Translations under genes and position numbers: made by a program
Part shown: positions 59,519 to 64,000 of the stretch, piece after piece
How the letters are laid out: the number at the start of each line of letters is the position of its first letter
How positions within the stretch are numbered: position 1 is the stretch's first letter
Notes under the pieces: generated by a model
Told to the model about the DNA's origin: nothing
The model's database searches: none
The model's input: the letters and a program-made list of their open reading frames with translations, nothing else
Origin: Gilliamella sp. wkB178
GTDB lineage: Bacteria > Pseudomonadota > Gammaproteobacteria > Enterobacterales > Orbaceae
Assembly: GCF_001690705.1 (NCBI RefSeq)
Contig: NZ_LZGK01000014.1
Location: 223,600 to 287,599, forward strand
Reading direction: 5' to 3'
Length of the DNA: 64,000 nucleotides

Positions 59519-60129
59519 TATGAATTTAACCTTTTCTGTTCATTTTTTTGCATATAAAAAGTAATTAAAGCTAAACTGAGTAAACAAGGTATTTCCATTA
59601 ATTCCTCAATTAGATCTTTTCTATCTCTAGTAATTACTAAAAATTGATGACCAAGGCGATGATGTTCCGCAATATCGGCAATACCTAAAAAAAGAAATGC
59701 AAATACAATATGCCAAACAGGGATCTCTTCAAATTTAAAGCGTCTTGCAATTTCTCTACGAATAGTTGGTAAAAATATACTAAGTATAGGAATTGCCATT
59801 AAAATACTAGCTATTATTTTATAATAAAAACGAGGTACTTCTGGAAAAAAATCTCTTCCCCAACTTATTCCACGTCCAAACAACATAAACCACCAAAATA
59901 TTGTCCAAATCCAGAATTTATACAGATCGGGATCATTATTGACTCGTTTAGCATAATGATAAGTATAAGCACACATAAATAATAAAAACAGGGATTGAGA
60001 ATGTTCTATTAATGTCACAGTTAGCCCATCATATAAAGGTAGAAAGAAATTACCTATGACATAAAGAAATATACTAAGAATTACTATAAATATAGAACTT
60101 TTATAGAAATGATAATCAAATTTACACAT
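59518..60129 (-). CDS. Polytopic membrane protein, function unknown
   Basis: A 203-residue protein with about six hydrophobic helices (about 12-33, 42-60, 72-90, 104-122, 135-155, 178-197). I do not recognise the family. Notable polar residues within or near helices are FGRGISWGRDFFPE (about 83-97) and IADIAEHHRLGHQ (about 150-165), a His-rich motif that might bind metal or act in catalysis. It starts 15 nt after sprT and overlaps rlmJ by one base. Placement in a metK-sprT-rlmJ unit does not point to a clear role. Confidence 0.75.
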   Translation of the reverse strand: MCKFDYHFYKSSIFIVILSIFLYVIGNFFLPLYDGLTVTLIEHSQSLFLLFMCAYTYHYAKRVNNDPDLYKFWIWTIFWWFMLFGRGISWGRDFFPEVPRFYYKIIASILMAIPILSIFLPTIRREIARRFKFEEIPVWHIVFAFLFLGIADIAEHHRLGHQFLVITRDRKDLIEELMEIPCLLSLALITFYMQKNEQKRLNS

Positions 60130-60143
60130 AAAATATTTTAATT

Positions 60144-60653
60144 TCAGATAGAATTTCTAAGTTTGAGTATAGTACCGCATTTCCTACATAAATACTCGGT
60201 TTTATTGTGTTGAATTTTATTATGTCTTACTTTGGATAAATAATGTTCTTGGCATAGGCAATAATATAAATAATTGTTATTATTATGCACGCTGAAATTA
60301 TGTGTAGTTTTAGGTGTTCTACCTAAAATTGCCGACATTATATATTGCCATTCTTTACCGTGTGGTTTTACTTTACCAAACTTTTTGAAAACGATTAGAT
60401 GAGCTAATTCATGAGGAATTACCTCTTCAATAAAAGTTTTGTCATTTTCATGAAGCATTGTGGTATTGAGCTGAATTTCCCAGCGAGTTAAAAAAGCGCT
60501 ACCTGCAACACTACCTTTCGGCCTATAGGTAATTTTGGGCTCAGTATATTCTGACTGTAGAATTTTATTGGCTTGCGCTAAGTGTTGTCTTAAACAAGCC
60601 AATACTTGATTATGCAAATAAATTGGTATTCGTTTTTTATAAACCGGCTGCAT
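60144..60653 (-). CDS. sprT: SprT family zinc metalloprotease-like protein
   Basis: A 169-residue protein with the zinc protease motif HELAH (in [27 protein letters not shown]) and a C-terminal zinc ribbon (CLCQEHYLS...LCRKCGT). The E. coli homologue SprT is 165 residues; its substrate is unknown, though eukaryotic Spartan relatives cut DNA-protein crosslinks. The ATG at 60653 lies inside the end of metK (17-nt overlap); a GTG one codon upstream is the only earlier alternative. The sprT-metK adjacency also occurs in E. coli relatives. Confidence 0.92.
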   Translation of the reverse strand: MQPVYKKRIPIYLHNQVLACLRQHLAQANKILQSEYTEPKITYRPKGSVAGSAFLTRWEIQLNTTMLHENDKTFIEEVIPHELAHLIVFKKFGKVKPHGKEWQYIMSAILGRTPKTTHNFSVHNNNNYLYYCLCQEHYLSKVRHNKIQHNKTEYLCRKCGTILKLRNSI

Positions 60654-61788
60654 CACGTAAAACTGCTGCTTTATCTATTTGTTCCCAAGGGAATATATCT
60701 CGACCAAAGTGACCATAAGAAGCTGTTTTTTGGTAAATTGGTTGAATCAGATCTAGCATTTGGATAAGACCATAAGGTCTTAAATCAAAAAATTCTTTAA
60801 TTAATGCTACTATTCTTTCATGATTTATTTTTTCAGTACCAAAGGTATTTACATAAATTGAAGTTGGGTTTGCAACACCAATTGCATAAGATATTTGTAG
60901 TTCACACTTATCTGCAACCCCTGCCGCAACAATATTTTTAGCTACATAACGAGCCGCGTAGGCAGCAGAACGGTCTACTTTAGATGGATCTTTACCAGAA
61001 AAAGCACCGCCACCATGTCTTGCTGCACCACCATAAGTATCAACAATTATTTTTCGTCCAGTTAATCCACAGTCCCCCATAGGGCCACCAATAACAAATC
61101 GTCCTGTAGGATTAATGAAATATTTAGTTCTAGCCGTTAACCATTCTGCAGGCAAAGTTGGTTTAATAATTTCTTCCATTACAGCTTCATGTAGTGCTTT
61201 TTGTTCAATTTCGGGTGAATGCTGTGTAGATAAAACAATGGTGTCAACCCCTTTAATTTGATTATTATCATATATTAATGTAACTTGGCTTTTAGCATCA
61301 GGCCTTAACCATGGCAGTGAACCATTTTTTCTTACTTCCGCTTGACGACGCATTAAATCATGGGCATAACTAATTGCTGCTGGCATTAAATTTGGCATTT
61401 CATTGGTGGCATAACCAAACATAATGCCTTGATCACCGGCTCCTTGTTCTAAAGGATTTCCTCGGTTAACACCTTGATTAATATCAGGAGACTGTTTACC
61501 TATTACATTAAGCACTGCACATGAATTGGCATCAAATCCCATTTCAGAGCTAGTGTAACCAATGTTATTAATTGTTTTTCTGGTTAATTCTTCAATATCA
61601 ACCCAAGCAGAAGTCGTAATTTCTCCGCCTACAAGAGCCATACCTGTTTTTATATATGTTTCACAGGCTACATGAGCTTTAGGATCTTGTTTTAATATAG
61701 CATCGAGTACAGCATCTGAAATTTGATCAGCGATTTTATCTGGATGACCTTCTGAAACGGATTCTGAAGTAAATAGGAATTCTGACAT
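60637..61788 (-). CDS. metK: S-adenosylmethionine synthase
   Basis: MetK makes S-adenosylmethionine from methionine and ATP. The 383 residues (E. coli 384) show [20 protein letters not shown], the [12 protein letters not shown] loop, [17 protein letters not shown] and [20 protein letters not shown] precedes the ATG. Upstream lies an array of MetJ boxes, so repression by MetJ with SAM is expected. It heads the leftward group metK-sprT-membrane protein-rlmJ. Confidence 0.98.
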   Translation of the reverse strand: MSEFLFTSESVSEGHPDKIADQISDAVLDAILKQDPKAHVACETYIKTGMALVGGEITTSAWVDIEELTRKTINNIGYTSSEMGFDANSCAVLNVIGKQSPDINQGVNRGNPLEQGAGDQGIMFGYATNEMPNLMPAAISYAHDLMRRQAEVRKNGSLPWLRPDAKSQVTLIYDNNQIKGVDTIVLSTQHSPEIEQKALHEAVMEEIIKPTLPAEWLTARTKYFINPTGRFVIGGPMGDCGLTGRKIIVDTYGGAARHGGGAFSGKDPSKVDRSAAYAARYVAKNIVAAGVADKCELQISYAIGVANPTSIYVNTFGTEKINHERIVALIKEFFDLRPYGLIQMLDLIQPIYQKTASYGHFGRDIFPWEQIDKAAVLRDAAGL

Positions 61789-61856
61789 GATATACCTTCT
61801 TAATTTATCGGATGTAATGCTTGAAATATGAAGTAGAGCTGTAAGATGTTTATTTT

Positions 61857-61880
61857 AGCAGTTTTACCATCTAGACGTCT
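61857..61880. promoter_or_regulatory. MetJ operator (tandem met boxes) upstream of metK
   Basis: Three consecutive 8-mers AGCAGTTT, TACCATCT and AGACGTCT match the met box AGACGTCT at 5, 4 and 8 of 8 positions. MetJ binds two or more adjacent boxes cooperatively in enteric relatives. The array is about 70 nt upstream of the metK ATG. The rest of the 219-nt gap (61789-62007) shows no gene. Confidence 0.8.
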
Positions 61881-62007
61881 ATTTTAATTATTTATAAACT
61901 AAAAAGCTAGTATTAGCTTAAATAAAATTACTTGCATTAATTTGTAATCAATTTACGATAGTGCGCATTTATTCTACTTATTTACAATTGATTGTTAGTT
62001 AACAAAT

Positions 62008-62832
62008 ATGAATATTAGAAGGCAACCTCCATCAATATTAGTGTTTGATTCTGGTATTGGTGGATTATCTGTCTATAATGAAATTCACAAAAAAATGCCT
62101 AATTTGCATTATATTTATGCATTTGATAATGAGATGTTTCCCTATGGTGATAAATCCACAGAATTTCTTATTAATCGAGTAAATTCGGTTATTGAAGCAA
62201 TCACCAAATCTTATTCAATTGGTCTAGCTGTAATTGCTTGTAATACAGCAAGTACAATTTGTTTACCTAGTTTACGCTCTAAATTTTCCTTCCCGATTGT
62301 GGGAGTGGTACCAGCTATTAAACCAGCAAGTCAAATTACCCAAAATAAAAGTATAGGACTTTTAGCAACCAAGGCAACAATACAACGGACTTATACAACG
62401 AATTTAATTAATGAATTTGCCAAAAATTGTACAGTTAATCTCCTTGGTTTGTCAGAATTAGCTCTTATTGCAGAAAATAAATTACAGGGTATACCTGTAG
62501 ATATGCAACAATTAAGGGATTTATTGCAGCCATGGCTTAGTTTGCCGACAGTACCAGATACCATAGTTTTAGGTTGTACCCATTATCCATTCATAAAAGA
62601 AGAACTACAGATCATTTTTCCACAAGCTACTTTTATTGATTCAGGTAATGCAATCGCTTTTCGTGTTCATAATCTACTTACTGAACAATTTGATGCAAAT
62701 AAGATAATCAGATCTAATATAGATAATATTGTATTAAGTACAATATATAATCAATATGTAGAAAAACTTGTTCCTAAATTAGTAAATTATAATCTCAATA
62801 AATATCAAACAATTAAAATTGTTAGTGTTTAA
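62008..62832 (+). CDS. murI: Glutamate racemase
   Basis: MurI converts L- to D-glutamate for peptidoglycan. The 274 residues show FDSGIGGLSVYNE, the first catalytic cysteine in IACNTAST and the second in LGCTHYPFI. It lies directly upstream of the rRNA operon, as murI does next to rrnB in E. coli. No canonical ribosome-binding site is obvious before the ATG. Confidence 0.95.
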   Translation: MNIRRQPPSILVFDSGIGGLSVYNEIHKKMPNLHYIYAFDNEMFPYGDKSTEFLINRVNSVIEAITKSYSIGLAVIACNTASTICLPSLRSKFSFPIVGVVPAIKPASQITQNKSIGLLATKATIQRTYTTNLINEFAKNCTVNLLGLSELALIAENKLQGIPVDMQQLRDLLQPWLSLPTVPDTIVLGCTHYPFIKEELQIIFPQATFIDSGNAIAFRVHNLLTEQFDANKIIRSNIDNIVLSTIYNQYVEKLVPKLVNYNLNKYQTIKIVSV

Positions 62833-62869
62833 AGGTTATGCGACCGAATAAATAATTACTCTTTTTTAC

Positions 62870-62897
62870 TTGCTAAAAAAAATGAAGCCCCTATAAT
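62870..62897 (+). promoter_or_regulatory. rRNA promoter P1
   Basis: TTGCTA (62870-62875) and a perfect TATAAT (62892-62897) are separated by 16 nt, followed by GCGCATCCACT. The 16-nt spacer and GC-rich discriminator are the features that make E. coli rrn P1 sensitive to ppGpp and initiating NTPs. An AT-rich UP-like tract (AATAAATAATTACTCTTTTTT) lies upstream. The predicted transcript starts about 320 nt before 16S. Confidence 0.85.
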
Positions 62898-62977
62898 GCG
62901 CATCCACTGACACGCAGTCATGAGTAATCAGACAGTGGTGAGTTAGTGAAGAAGATCGAAATTTTAGAAAAAAGATC

Positions 62978-63006
62978 TTGACGAATAAGAAGGTGTGGCG
63001 TAGTAT
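62978..63006 (+). promoter_or_regulatory. rRNA promoter P2
   Basis: TTGACG (62978-62983) and TAGTAT (63001-63006) are 17 nt apart, 109 nt after P1. The surrounding GGTGTGGCG resembles the spacer of E. coli rrn P2. Confidence 0.75.
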
Positions 63007-63076
63007 ACGCAGCCCTTGAGACAGCAAACTGAATCAGCCGAGAGGTTGAAGGAAGTTAAAGTAAAAGAAGCTGTCA

Positions 63077-63091
63077 GCTCTTTAAAAATTA
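63077..63091 (+). promoter_or_regulatory. rRNA antitermination boxA
   Basis: GCTCTTTAAAAATTA resembles the E. coli rrn boxA (TGCTCTTTAACAATTTA). It is followed by CAGACAATCTGTGTGGGCAC, nearly the E. coli leader, which contributes to the RNase III processing stem of pre-16S. The rest of the 393-nt leader (62833-63225) contains no protein gene; short frames in it are spurious. Confidence 0.85.
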
Positions 63092-63225
63092 AGAAACAGA
63101 CAATCTGTGTGGGCACTTGCGAGACGAAAAGATTAAAGTCTACGGACTTAAAAAATAAAGTCTTGATAAGTGACACTGAAGATTCATTTGAATATGTCAG
63201 AGACAGTTATTGAGCATCAAACTTT

Positions 63226-64000
<775 letters not shown>

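Noticed and set aside
61789..62007. Possible SAM riboswitch upstream of metK
   Set aside because: No SAM riboswitch core was recognisable, and a met box array explains the control better.
63016..63213. Rightward 65-codon frame before 16S
   Set aside because: It overlaps the rRNA leader, including boxA and the processing stem, so it is chance coding.

Overview
The window is a stretch of AT-rich gammaproteobacterial chromosome carrying almost only housekeeping genes plus one accessory carbohydrate operon. The protein sequences resemble Escherichia coli orthologues throughout. The partial 16S rRNA gene at the right edge, the low GC and the mixed gene order best fit the family Orbaceae (the Gilliamella/Frischella/Orbus group of insect gut symbionts). 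That placement is from memory of the family and was not checked by alignment. No insertion sequences, phage genes, CRISPR arrays or tRNA genes were seen.

Layout, left to right. 1-7250: ptsH (start of a pts operon running off the left edge), a small lipoprotein, ygfB-pepP, a lone tonB behind a Fur-like box, ispB, rhtA and ffh. 7400-15200: ridA, tyrB, an entericidin-like mini-lipoprotein, another lipoprotein, galU, the leftward orn-waaA-hemH group, and rsgA. 15290-21700: an HdeD-like protein, a DauA-type SulP transporter, a secreted MINPP-like histidine phosphatase, then leftward rpsT-ftsN-yihY-dtd. 21900-35300: pgk-fbaA, then rplKAJL-rpoBC with its L10 leader, attenuator and intergenic RNA stems. 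35385-39046: a monooxygenase-fold protein, an AGCS symporter, and lemA with a TPM-domain partner.

39427-46910 is the most interesting region. It is a nine-gene operon: a stand-alone PRD protein, a glycine-rich SFCGS protein, DUF4312, two membrane proteins (DUF4311, DUF4310), an amidohydrolase/deacetylase, a DgaE-like PLP ammonia-lyase, a DgaF-like KDPG-type aldolase, and a PRD/EIIA-containing activator. The enzymes suggest breakdown of an amino-sugar acid, perhaps N-acylated, to pyruvate and a triose. The four transporter-like proteins belong to families with no established function known to me, so this may be an undescribed PTS-linked uptake system. A CRP-like site lies upstream, and a perfect 11-bp hairpin separates the transport genes from the enzyme genes.

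47130-58574 holds the lipid cluster yceD-rpmF-plsX-fabH-fabD-fabG-acpP-fabF, then dnaE, accA and dgkA. 58676-61788 is leftward metK-sprT-membrane protein-rlmJ, with a MetJ-box array upstream of metK. The window closes with murI and an rRNA operon (tandem promoters P1 and P2, boxA, and the first 775 nt of 16S). murI next to rrn is also the E. coli arrangement. Several start codons were moved from the longest reading frame on the basis of Shine-Dalgarno (SD) spacing and homologue N-termini (ygfB, ffh, hemH, rsgA, ftsN, rpsT, pgk, rplL, fabD, dnaE, the ABM protein, the amidohydrolase, sprT and the first lipoprotein).
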